Source: Saururus chinensis
Taxonomy: Eukaryota; Streptophyta; Magnoliopsida; Piperales; Saururaceae
DNA: 64,000 bases
Reading direction: 5' to 3'
NCBI GenBank assembly: GCA_035235625.1
Contig: CP141148.1
Coordinates: 35,217,057-35,281,056 of the forward strand
How positions within the stretch are numbered: the first letter of the stretch is position 1; the number at the start of each line of letters is the position of its first letter. A program made the translations under genes and the position numbers. Shown here piece by piece: positions 13,161 through 23,957 of the stretch. The notes under the pieces were generated by a model. The model did not search any database, had not been told where the DNA came from, and saw nothing but the letters and a program-made list of their open reading frames with translations.

Positions 13161-13735
13161 GGTGATGGAAATTGTAATCTACTGTAACTTCAGTATGTCT
13201 ATGTCAGTACCTCATTTTCCATTTACTCCTCGGTTCCATTTCTTGGGCTAGTGAGGGGTCCAAATAGCTGTGTTCTGAAAAAAATGCTATAAAGGCATTG
13301 ATTGATACTTGAAATTGATGATCAGCGGCATTTCTCATGTGTTCCTCTAGCATTCTTTAACGATTCCGCATGTCTGCCTGAGTACATACAACTCTAGACT
13401 TTGTTAATGGTGAGCAGAAGATAGAGGAAGAAGAACAACCATTCTGCATAATAGCTGCATGCAGATTAGAGACTCTCTTAGTAATAGCATAATGTGTATC
13501 TTGATTACAATGTTGCTTTGAAGAACTGCCTAAGTACTGTGCCCCAATTCCTTAGATGGGCACTACTGTATGATGAGCCTGGTGCTCGTGTCTTCTAACG
13601 ATTTTGTTCTTCATTAAAAAAAGGCCTAAATACTTAACAGGACCATAGTAAACACCTATCCCTGTACCGAAAGGAACATTAACTAAAAATAAGCAAAGGG
13701 TAGGGTGTATTAATAAGCTTTTGATCAGTTTAATA

Positions 13736-13937
13736 TGCCCTTTGTCTCATATTAATAGATCTATTTGGAAATAGAGTAATTTTTAATGAATGGTAAGACT
13801 CACAGCTAAGAGAATGAAAAATAATTTATGAAATATTTTTTTAAGCACTCAAGCCACTTAAATTGAGTCAAATGAGCTGTGAGTATGAGAAAAACTTGTT
13901 GTCCAAATAGATCTATTAATATAAGATATAGAGAGTA
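13736..13937. mobile_element. MITE, about 200 bp, TA-flanked inverted repeats
   Basis: The left end (CCCTTTGTCTCATATTAATAG..ATCTATTTGGA) and right end (TCCAAATAGATC..TATTAATATAAGA) are inverted copies over about 35 bp. A second inner inverted pair, GACTCACAGCT / AGCTGTGAGT, lies inside. TA lies at both borders, as for Tc1/mariner-derived Stowaway elements. A diverged relative lies near 21220-21370, sharing CACTTAAATTGAGT. Confidence 0.7.
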
Positions 13938-14098
13938 TATTTTTTTCAATTTAAAAAACTCAATAAGTTTTAAAATTGTGGGAGTTGTGGGTGTGCCAAT
14001 TACAATGCAAATGCAGTGAGAGGACCGGGTAGCACGTTAGCATTATCAAATTAGTTAATTAATTAATCAAGTGATTATAACGCCCACTCATGTTGTCA

Positions 14099-14202
14099 TA
14101 TTCCCTTGGTCTTAAATTAATAACTCTATTTAGTTTTTCAAAATTAAAATTAATTCATTTTGGAAAACCAAATGCAGCTGTTAATATGGAACTGAGGGAG
14201 TA
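14099..14202. mobile_element. Short Stowaway-like MITE
   Basis: Left TATTCCCTTGGTCTTAAATTA and right end, whose complement is TACTCCCTCAGTTCCATATTA, form a hairpin of about 104 bp. Belongs to the CTCCCTCCGT family seen six more times in this window. Confidence 0.7.
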
Positions 14203-14789
14203 TTAATTTTGGTCATTCCTCATTTTGAAAGGGATTAATTTGCTTGTTTGCAAGGAAAGGCATGTACTTGTAGTCACACTTGTCTGAATATATAAGCAAA
14301 TAATCTGGCCATTCTAGAAAACAACTTTCCTAGACAATAATGGGTGCTGGCAAACCTAAAACGTACGCAAATTTCAGTACCTTGCATTCTGATGGAAACA
14401 AAGCTGTAATTTTTTAAGTTATCAAGAAGACTAAGCCACATTGAGGGTCGGAGTCTATTAATTTATCGTGAAAAAGCAGTCAACATTAAGGGTCCCACGT
14501 AGCCGAAAACAAATACACATTTAATAATATTACTCAAAGATTATATGTATGTACATATATACACATATTAGTATCCTATACAAGAATCAAAGAAATACAC
14601 ATATATCAAGATATATTAATAAAAGAGCATTATATTGAAAAATATGTGCCCGGTGGCTGACAGGTGATTCAAACCCGTCTACCCTTGAGTATAGGCCGCA
14701 TGATCAAAATCATACATGTATTAATCGTGCGCTGAGCACATATAAAGAGGACCGATATATATTTTTTTGTACAAAAGAGGAGTGATATA

Positions 14790-17010
14790 TCAATAATATG
14801 TACAAGGGGATAGTAAGGTAGGGTTGAGTGCAGTATCCACTACAGCCCCTAGCTCATCCCAGTCCTCACTCCTGTATAGCCCACCAAAAAAGCTAGAATA
14901 GGGAGCTTCTATGATGTACTCATCAGACGAAACCTGGTCAAGGTCTTTCAAGTTGTTGATCATGCTCATAGAATAGAGATCCTCCTTGCCGGCTGTTCCC
15001 AAGTAACTCTGTCCATTCCATGTTACTGGCTCTGAGCTGCATGCTTTTGAGTTTGAACCAGTTGGGCATTGTTTGATTGGTGCCATTTCTCTCCATTCAG
15101 CTTTATATTTTCTGAAATTTGAAGTTCTCTTGAATATCCGACAAACTGTCCACACTTCCTACATAACATGCAGGTAAATATATAAGACGAAGGGATCTAA
15201 AAGAGTGACCGTAATAAAGTAAAGACTTCTGCAAACAAGTTGAGGTCATGATCTTACGCCTCATTCTAACCTATTTTATGTCTGTAAGATCTTATAAAGA
15301 TAACAAATAAAAAGAGAAATTTAATAAGAAGGAACAAGCTATATGTACCATTTCTTGAATGCTCTTAGGATTGAGATGAGTGTCCTTTTGATCATCAGGA
15401 AGGCGATATTCATGCATCATCCAATCAGTCTTTGTTCCTTTTCCTGCACTCCCTTTGTAGTAAACTAGGGACTTCTTTAGGCCGATGCAACTACCTGTTT
15501 TCTCTGCCTGGCTGTAGATTTGTTTGTCAATGCCTGTGGCTTTCCAAAACCCGGAACCTGTGACCCTGTTCGGTCTTATACTGTTCCTGTACTTCCTCCC
15601 TCTCAAGCAAAAATAATAATATTCTTTGTCTCCCACGTTGATTCCTCCTTAACCAATGAAAATTTCCAAATATTTTTTAACTGAAATATTTGAAAATCAT
15701 GGAGAAGAGAAAAAATACAAATACTATTGTCGAATAGATTGTCTTTTTTGCCACTTAATCAGCAATAGAATTGTAATATATGGAATAGTCATTAGCAGTC
15801 TTAGTTACTGGCCATGCATATTCTATTGTATATTGCCAGGACCGCGCCTCACGAAGCTATCCACACAAAGATTATATCCCAATTTACCTTGTGTATATGA
15901 TGTGTGAGTCTTGTAAGTGCCCGAAGAGATTGTCGGTGGAATGCGTGCTCTAAGAGGTCCATTGCCTACATTACTAGCTCGTGTAGGCTAATCCTCTTGT
16001 TAAGAGGGCCGGGGAAGTGGAGTTGAGTATTAAATTGAACGTGACAAAAAAAATAGAGGGAATAGAAGAAACTGGTACTTGTTATTAATAAATAAATAAA
16101 TAAATAAATATAACAGGAAAAAAGAATAAGGTGACAAATCTCCTTATAAAGTTGAATAATTGCAAAAAAATAAGAGACTAAGGTGGTGAATCTCTTTAAG
16201 AAGGAAAGTGACTTGTAGCATAATGAAATAAATAGCTAACAAATAAATTTAGGATACTACTCAAGTAAAACTTTTTAAGGCATTATAAATAGAGTGAAAC
16301 CAAAATTTCTAATTCATATATTTTCATATAATGTTTTCTAAATTATAATTGTGTTTTCATTCACCTTATTTATATCTTGGCCCTTCGACGATGAAATCAT
16401 GGTTCCGTCCCTCTGTATGTATATGGTTAATTTCCTATATATTTACTCTCATTTTCCGAAGAACAATAATACTACATAATTAGTACGTAATTCTGTAAAT
16501 TTTGCCCTATAAAGATACATAGAACACATGCAAACTGGTGCATGTGGAAACAAGCAAAGGAAGATGAACGTACAATGTTAAGTTTTCCCTCTATAAAACT
16601 GATTTTAATTTCCTACATAGTGGAACCATCTTGTTTTCAAGATGATAGTAAATTCAAACATAACCTGCTTGTTCCAATCTTTTTCTTTTCCCAATTTTGA
16701 TCATCAGTATCTAATCTCTTTTAGTATATCAAGCATCTTACAACTAGTTTAATTAGAAACAGCGAGTGATGATAAAAAAAAGTCTCCATAAAGTTACAAG
16801 ATCATTGAGTAGCACTCACTGGAAAGATCCCAAGGGTCGTACTTATAGATGTCAATCTGTTTGATGAGTTCAACGCGTAGAGGCTTCTTCTCCACCTTCC
16901 GTCGGAGATAGAATCCAACAAGCTCCTCATCAGTTGGATGAAACCTAAACCCCGGAAGTATCACTTTTTCCTCATCCTTTTCTTGTCTAGCAACCTTCAT
17001 CGTGGTCGTC

Positions 17011-17015
<5 letters not shown>
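14790..17015 (-). CDS. NAC-domain transcription factor, JUNGBRUNNEN1 (JUB1/NAC042)-like
   Basis: Three exons on the minus strand: 17015-16820, 15647-15349 and 15158-14790 (stop at 14790), joining in frame to 287 aa. Donors GTGAGT and GTACAT and acceptors AAG/GAG and GTAG are visible. The NAC domain covers roughly residues 20-165. It shows [12 protein letters not shown] (subdomain A), the DPWDL block at the end of exon 1, [20 protein letters not shown], then [15 protein letters not shown], and [11 protein letters not shown] opening exon 3. The intron after DPWDL is at the usual NAC position. The C-terminus carries a WDELGAVVD motif, matching the WDEL tail of Arabidopsis JUB1 as I recall it. 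JUB1 is a nuclear DNA-binding regulator of stress tolerance and senescence; that role is inferred by family here. The start is the first of two adjacent ATGs (17015 or 17012), directly after a (GA)n tract; no in-frame ATG lies upstream. The family is very sure, the exact orthologue less so. Confidence 0.93.

Positions 17016-17100
<85 letters not shown>
17016..17100 (-). repeat. (GA)n microsatellite abutting the NAC start codon
   Basis: About 85 bp of uninterrupted CT dinucleotides on the plus strand, which is (GA)n in the NAC mRNA sense. The tract ends at the base before the ATG, so it is the last part of the 5' untranslated region or of the proximal promoter. GA tracts can be bound by plant BPC/GAGA-binding proteins (family knowledge). 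The length is likely polymorphic. Confidence 0.95.
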
Positions 17101-17103
<3 letters not shown>

Positions 17104-17171
17104 AGTAGGCCTGAAGGATTGAGGAACTGTGGCACTGTATAGACTCTTATACATGTGAATATGGTTTCTTC

Positions 17172-17182
17172 GGTCAAGTCAA
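17172..17182 (-). promoter_or_regulatory. Two overlapping W-box cores upstream of the NAC gene
   Basis: On the minus strand the sequence reads TTGACTTGACC, two TTGAC[C/T] cores sharing a base, about 160 bp before the NAC start codon. W-boxes bind WRKY factors. The position relative to the transcription start is unknown, so function is inferred only. Confidence 0.35.
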
Positions 17183-17425
17183 GATGACTTTCTAGGTATA
17201 ATGCATGGAGAAAATGTCTTTGGGATCCACCGTGAGAAGACCTGGTGTTTTCGATTTGAAAATGATCTTCATTCTAAGCTCAGTGATTTTGTTTAGGTAA
17301 GAAAATAAGAATGCAATCTTCGTATGTAAGAAATATGACTTTGATAGGCTGTGCGGCCTGGGCTACCATCATATAGTAAATTGATGTAAATATGTGATCA
17401 GTGGGGAACCAATTAAGATTTGCCA

Positions 17426-17590
17426 ATGAATAATCCAAGCTACAACATCAACAGCTCTAATGATCGGTCCCCATCATTCAATACAAGCAACCCCCAACCG
17501 CGTTATTATGGGGACCCTTTTGTTGGATTGGTGAAGCCTCATCAGCTTCCAAGTGGGAGACTATCAGAGCTTGATCAACATTTGGAATGA
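17426..17590 (+). pseudogene. Orphan 54-aa open frame, possible gene fragment
   Basis: ATG at 17426 to TGA at 17588-17590. The product is rich in N, S and P (MNNPSYNINSSNDRSPS..., ending LSELDQHLE) and its composition looks protein-like rather than random. I do not recognise it. Downstream sequence to about 17780 keeps a similar base composition but is broken in all frames. It could be a leftover C-terminal exon of a transcription-factor-like gene; this is a guess. Confidence 0.25.
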
Positions 17591-17859
17591 GTCTGGTGTT
17601 GCTCCGATTTGCTCAGGAATGTGCGCATGAAGAAGTTATGAGTAGTGTTGCTCCGTCAAACTGTAGATTTGCACGCCCCTCATGACCATCAATCTCAAGG
17701 GAAGCAGATTGGCAGTTGCCGGGAGTGATTGATCTCGCGATCAATCATGTTGGCTCGCGTTTGTCCGTACATATGGATTGTTCATGGTGTCCATAGGAAG
17801 AACGTGGCTATATATGCCCTACTAAATTCCTCTATTAAATTTTAGAGTAATGCTGTTCT

Positions 17860-18036
17860 GACGACGTTGAGAAATTAACGTCAAGCTATTTCTTCATTTC
17901 AAAACTGTTGATGGGTGGGGCTGATTTTTACGGGTTTCACTCATCAACGATTTTGAAATAATCATTTTTATAAGTTTCACTTAGTAATAATTTTAAAATG
18001 ATGAAGTAACTTTTTGACGTTAATTTTTCAACGTCA
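17860..18036. mobile_element. Foldback MITE with GACGTTGA ends
   Basis: Left arm GACGTTGAGAAATTAACGTC is matched inverted by the right arm, which reads GACGTTAATTTTTCAACGTC. The arms extend about 40 bp (CTTCATTT / AAATGATGAAG). The middle also contains paired TCAACGATTTTGAAATAATC / TAATAATTTTAAAATGAT. No coding capacity. Confidence 0.75.
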
Positions 18037-18879
18037 CAAAAATATTTTTTTAAATTTTAAGTGCATATTGCATTTACTAAACAACGCATTGCGTGAGACA
18101 CCAAGCACTTGCTCATGAGTTGTGTCTTGAGTAGTAAAATACACCAAATGCGACTAACACCCAAAAGTTTCTCTTTAAAGTAAAGTGAAAATTGTATTTA
18201 TTTATTCTCTACTTTTATACTCTATATTTTCTCATTATTTTCTTCATGCTTTCCCCAACCCTTTGATGAAGGCAACGGCAACAATGACCCCTCTTTTTTT
18301 TTAGAATCTTGTTATTTAAACCCCTCTTTTTTCCTTGTGTCCCTCATTGCTCTTTTACCTTATAATTTTTGGTTAAAATCTCTTGTATCCCCCGTTTTAC
18401 CCCACTTTCTTTTATCTCACTTCATTTTTCTCCCTTTCTTTCTCTTCTCCGGTGCCGACAATAACGCCGGCAACTTTTCATGCCGTCATTGGCCGAAGCC
18501 AGCAACCACAGCGAGCAGACCATGGCTAGCAATGGCCACGACCACGGTCAGCAATGGCCGCGGTTGCCAGTCGCTGCAATTTGTCGAGGCTGCCGCGGCC
18601 GAATCTGGCCGGCCGTGGCGGCCCTTGGTCATGGTCATGGAGGCCGTAGCCGGATCTGGCCGGAGTGCCGGCAGCCGCCGGAATTATGGGTAAAAGGCGA
18701 TGAGGGAGATGGCGTGGGGGAGATGGGGAAACAGGGGGAAAGAAAAGTAAAAACAAATAATTTTTTTTTTTTTTGATTGGGGGATAGAGGGATAAAAACG
18801 GGGTGTATATAGCCTTGTTCTTTTTTTTATCTCTGCATCTAGCAGCAGCTATGGCTTTTGCAGTGCAAGTCCTAGCTAC

Positions 18880-19310
18880 CTCAGCCTGGCCAAGCAAAGG
18901 AGGCTAGGTCATGCATGGCCACAAAGAGAAGCCTAAGCAAGCCAAGAGCGCGAGGCGGAGGAGGCCTAGTCGCACCTAAGGCTTGGCCAGGTGCCTTACC
19001 TCCACCTGGCCAAGCCAAGGCTTAGCTAGATGAGGGTGACTTGGGCTCAAATCGATCCGCAGGGCCAGGCTTAATTTGTCTCCACTTGGCCCGGTCAAGG
19101 TTAGCCATGCAAGGGTTATCTGACCTCAACTCTACCTGGTTAGGCTCGAGGTGGCTTGGCCTTGACTCCGTCGGGCCAGGCCAGGCCTCGCCTCTGCTTA
19201 GCCAGGCCAAGGGTGGTTTGGCCTTGACTTTGCCTAGTCATGAGGCTCGAGGTGGCCTGGCCTCGACTCCGCCTAGCCATATTTGATAGTCCATCATTGC
19301 CAAATTTGGA
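18880..19310. repeat. GC-rich degenerate tandem repeat (CTTGGCCAGGCC/CCTCGACTCCGCC)
   Basis: Units of roughly 50-60 bp combine (C/T)TTGGCC, TTGACTC(C/T)G, CCTAGCCA and GGCTCGAGGTGG. Seven or so units are degenerate. Overlapping open frames on both strands here are products of the repeat. Confidence 0.65.
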
Positions 19311-19402
19311 TGCGGCCACTTGGCTTGTTACGCTATTGGCCACAATCGTATCCAAGAATTGTCGACGGCGATGCCAACACTAGAGAAAAAAAATAATGTG
19401 GG

Positions 19403-19405
<3 letters not shown>

Positions 19406-19482
<77 letters not shown>
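19406..19482. repeat. (TA)n microsatellite, left of hairpin element
   Basis: About 77 bp of uninterrupted TA. Open frames of I/Y repeats are artefacts. Confidence 0.95.
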
Positions 19483-19847
<365 letters not shown>

Positions 19848-20321
19848 CACGAGTATGTGTTTATAAGAGAGAGATAAATGTTTAAGTGATCCTAAGCGTA
19901 GTAGAGAAGACATAAATCCATCTTAAAGGACAAAGTGTTAAACATTTACCTTGGATCGTTCACAGTTCATATACAAGGTTACTCTCAAGTCAAAATCACA
20001 GTAACAAAGGGTATGGGTTAATTTATTACAGCAACAAACACAACGTGGATAGGGTCATAACTAATATATATTTTTTTAAATATTTAAGACTCACTCACCC
20101 ATCCTTTGGATCATTCTCAGAGATCCAACCAGACGTTCCGTTATTTTTAGCTGTGTTCACTGTTACAATCTTCCCAAAAACAAATGGTCTTTCAAGTTTC
20201 AATTTAATAATATTTGAACATATTTTGAATAAAAAATTGTCAAATATCTATCTTAAAAAGTTCTACAGTTAATGAACGCAATGAGCTTTGGAAGAGATAA
20301 TAAATAGAAGGGAATATTTTA

Positions 20322-20425
20322 ATATTCTCTCCGTTTCAAAATAAGTGTCATATTTAATTTTTTAAAATAAAATAAAATTAATTTATTTTGAAAAATTAAA
20401 TAAGACGCTTATTTTAAATTATTAT
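20322..20425. mobile_element. Short Stowaway-like MITE
   Basis: Left TATTCTCTCCGTTTCAAAATA pairs with the AT-rich right half (TAAATAAGACGCTTATTTTAAA) to form a hairpin of about 104 bp; ends slightly degraded. Confidence 0.6.
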
Positions 20426-20429
20426 GACC

Positions 20430-21835
20430 TATCTGTTAACAAATGAGCACGGTTAAACCTTCCGTGTCCAAAAACTCAAGACACAAAAATTCGGTCACCA
20501 TGGTCACAGATTCTGTAAATGGATACAGTTGTACATTGCCAGGATTTTGGAGCTGTGTGCTTGCGCAGCTCATGCTTTGTTACTAATTGGAATGAGTAAA
20601 TTGCAAAGTAGTTGGAGTACCACATGGGATGGAAGAAGATATGATCTGAAAATTTTTAGCTGAAGAAAATTTATCACTTTTAACTCTGCAATTATAAAAC
20701 ATGATAGCATTTTATATATTAAAAAAAAAGTTGGTAAGAAGTTGTTTTCACTATGTATATTATTGTGTTTCCCTATTTATGCTGCTTTCATTTTTATCAT
20801 CCATTGCTCATCAGGGAAGAAACAAGTGACAAAAAAATTCATGAAAATGATTTTTTTTAAGTATGCCTCACAAGTCAAACCGTCTGTTTCAATGACTTGG
20901 TGTTGAGTTTATTGCAGGGGACCATAGTCTAAAAAGCAGGAGTAGAATCGTTTCAAGTCATATTGTCCAAGAAAAGAAGCCACCCTTTAATCGTCATGCT
21001 CAAGAAAAAACCAAGTCTCTCAGCATGTGTCGTCGAACTTTCCTTTGAACATCTCTTACTATCAGGTGGCCTTCCTCAATAACATGCCGTGCAATCACCA
21101 CTATAGCCGCCACCACCGTTGCCACTATCTCCACCTCTCTTTCTAAACTATACATGTAAAGAGAAAAGGATTAATTTCCATGATTAATGAAATAAAGAGG
21201 GCCTAAAGAACAATCTCTTTGAATGTTTTCTCAATAGAAAGAGATTTATAGCTACATTTTAAAAAAAATAATTTTTCTTAAAACGTGAACAAATAAGTTT
21301 ATGATACTCTTTTTTAAGTACCCAACCACTTAAATTGAGTAAAACAAAGCTATTAATATTAAAGAATTCTTTTGCCAAATAAAACTAATAAAATTGGATA
21401 GAAAGAATATAAATTTGGAAGGTAGGCCTATATGTATATGCAAAGAAGAGGGTGTGTAGCTCAAAGTATACAACAATGTTAATCTTTTTTCTACAATTCT
21501 GCTAGCCAGGGAAACGGCTATAGCCTAGGTTCTAAGAGGGTCACTCAGAAACAAGGCTTTCATCATGAATGGAAATTAAATAAGACCGACCTTTGAAATT
21601 TTATCCTTAATGTGATTATGTCATTGAATTCAATTAGATAGGCAGGAAATGAGCCATGTTGATGATGTTATAAGTCCTGATTATGACTGTAATCGTATTT
21701 CTCTTTTTGAAAGTGTTAATGTTGGAACTCAAAGTAGTCTAGAAATTGAGTTCATACGTTCTACAATTAAAGAATACCAAGCTTTACAAATGAAGTAGGA
21801 CTAATTTAGACCCCATTAAAAATGAAAAAAAAGTA
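20430..21835. other. No supported gene
   Basis: AT-rich intergenic DNA with a possible relative of the 13.7-kb MITE near 21220-21370. Nothing gene-like seen. Confidence 0.4.
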
Positions 21836-21837
21836 GT

Positions 21838-21942
21838 AAAATTTTTTAATAGTATTTCTGTATTTATTTGTTTTTTTAAATAAATTAAATTAATTTATTT
21901 TAAAAAACTAAATAAAAATATTAATTTGGGATGGAAGGAGTA
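21838..21942. mobile_element. Short Stowaway-like MITE
   Basis: The right end, ATTAATTTGGGATGGAAGGAGTA, is the inverted CTCCNTCC-type terminus. The left half (AATAGTATTTCTGTATTTATTTG) pairs with it. No coding capacity. Confidence 0.6.
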
Positions 21943-22655
21943 CAAAATATACGGCTGCCTGGAGAAATGGCTTACAACTCATGGACAAAATTAACTTCTG
22001 GACATCACTAACGGTATGAAAGAGAAATGGAGGTAAGCCTGCCTGCACAGAGGCCACAACTCAAGTCGGACTCCTGGGCCACAGGGGAATTAAGTCTGCA
22101 CCGGGAAGCTTCTTCACAACAGGATTTGGACTTGTAGCTCTCAAAACTCATAAATTTTGGCTGACTTCTTGCCTCCCGTAGTCTTCTTCAGTTATTTCTT
22201 CTTGTACCATGTTTCAACTTATAAGCTTGAAATTAGCCATTAGAACCACAGTGGCGCTCTAGTGTTTTCCAGCCACTGCAAAGGAAGCACTGAAGCACAA
22301 ATGGTATAGTGTGAGGCCCAGGAACAAAAGTCCTGCAAGGCCACACATATTCTTGTGAAAGGAAGGGAATCGTTACAACGTTGAATGTGCGATGTTATGA
22401 AATTTAATTTTTTATATGGAAAAGTTCAATTCGACAGCGCTTACAAAACATCGGAATCTGCAATGCGCAATGTAGACACCCCCAAATGCTAATGGGACTC
22501 TTCTTATATTGTCACTTCAAATTGCTAAATACTGCCACTTAATCTGTCTAATTGGAGAACTTTATGAGTAAAAGTCACTCAGTAGAAGAAGCTTTTCTTT
22601 TATTTTTTGAGTTTTACGATAATACTAACAATTTGATATGAAGAATAAGGTTGAC

Positions 22656-22862
22656 CATATTACAATAAAAAAATAATATTCCTACTCTACTTTTTCAACA
22701 CTAAAACCCTATTTCAACCACCTAGACTAAAAAAGTTAAATTTCCTTTTTAGTGAGGTCAGACAAATCTTTAAGAAAGGTAGACTTCCCTCTTTTGAAGT
22801 CAGACCCATCTTTCTCTGTCCAATCAAAAGTTTGGACTAGTACTTTAGTGTAAAAATATCAG
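22656..22862. mobile_element. Possible MITE (AT-rich, TCCAATCAAAAG family)
   Basis: Shares the block TTCCTA(C/T)...CTACTTTTTC(A/T)ACA and TCTNTCCAATCAAAAG with sequences at 54925-55115 and, weakly, 56125-56285. Ends show a modest inverted match (ATATTCCTACTC / TAAAAATATCAG). Ends are uncertain. Confidence 0.35.
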
Positions 22863-23957
22863 CTTCCTTGCGTGTGTCACCACACGGCAAAAACATAACA
22901 AAAAGTGCCACCACTTTATATTTTCCTGCACCCGTGTTCATTGTCACCGTAATGTTTACTACTAAATGCTACTGTACCATGTACCATTCACAGCTTATTC
23001 TATACTATTTATTGTTTAATGCTGTTTTGAACCGCGATTTACTAAGTTATAATTGCTTTACCAGATATAATACTGCATTAATTGTTGTTGTTTTAATTCC
23101 ACCGGTCGTAGACAGATAGGAAAGGTCGGTTTTCATGTTGCTTATAGTTTTAATGGCATTATCACTGAGTTATAAATTTCAACTTCATATTTTTAGTTGT
23201 GCAGATGCCCAAGACAGTACTCGAACAAAGGTGACCTGAGACAGCTTACAGCAATAGATTTCAATTTCAGTTCATTAGACTTAATTGGACATTGATATAT
23301 CGTTCAAAGACTAATCATCAATATGATTGCAAATTAATCCGTGTTAAATGAGTAGTTATTGTTTCATTATTCCCATGCAAATTTTTAACTAGTCCACATT
23401 TTTATTGATAATGTTTCAGGTATGTATGATACCTTGGTCTGCCCAAAATGACAGCTTTTTATCCTTAAGACAGTAGGACATGATATGTGGGATCGGCAAG
23501 ATGGATTCCACATTAGTATTTGACTTATTATAATCAAGATACAAAATTCATAAGAGAACATAGAGGTAAGATTTTATGTCGGAAACAGAATCATCCAAAG
23601 ATAAACATTATCGCTTTGTGTTAATGATCGCTACAATAAGCAGCCGTGGAGCTATTCGGCACAAACGAGAGTATACTAGTACCTAACAATATGTAGAGGT
23701 GAAGCTCCCTTCCCATGGAGAGAATGCATTACACATTAGATAAATAATGGACAATGTAGTTCATGCATGGAAAATCCTAACTACTACAAGTTAATCTCCT
23801 ATTCGGGATAGGCATCTTAGAATAATTAAGAGCGATGCCGACTAGGAAAATTTTATCAAATATTGATTGAGTGTGTTTGTATCCATATGTTTATAACCAG
23901 TGGCTTAAGGGGGGAAAAGAAAAGAAGTTCCACTGCATTAGCCGCTTACTTTTCTTT
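22863..23957. other. No supported gene
   Basis: AT-rich intergenic DNA downstream of the TIM14 stop codon. The 83-aa frame at 22868-23119 has no family features. The first few hundred bases below 23958 probably include the TIM14 3' untranslated region. Confidence 0.4.

Noticed and set aside
14640..14745. Possible tRNA or SINE (GGTTTGAATC on the minus strand at about 14667-14676)
   Set aside because: Resembles a B box, but I could not fold an acceptor stem or anticodon arm, and the A box is poor. Not strong enough to list.
16794..17177. A 127-aa NAC reading frame with a long (ER)n N-terminus
   Set aside because: The frame has no ATG before the GA tract (it opens at a TTG), so the ER run is untranslated DNA in the present allele; the NAC start is the ATG at 17015.
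18337..18897. 98-123-aa frames with Gly/Ala/Arg-rich products
   Set aside because: GC-rich segment with open frames on both strands at once, composition effect; no recognised family.
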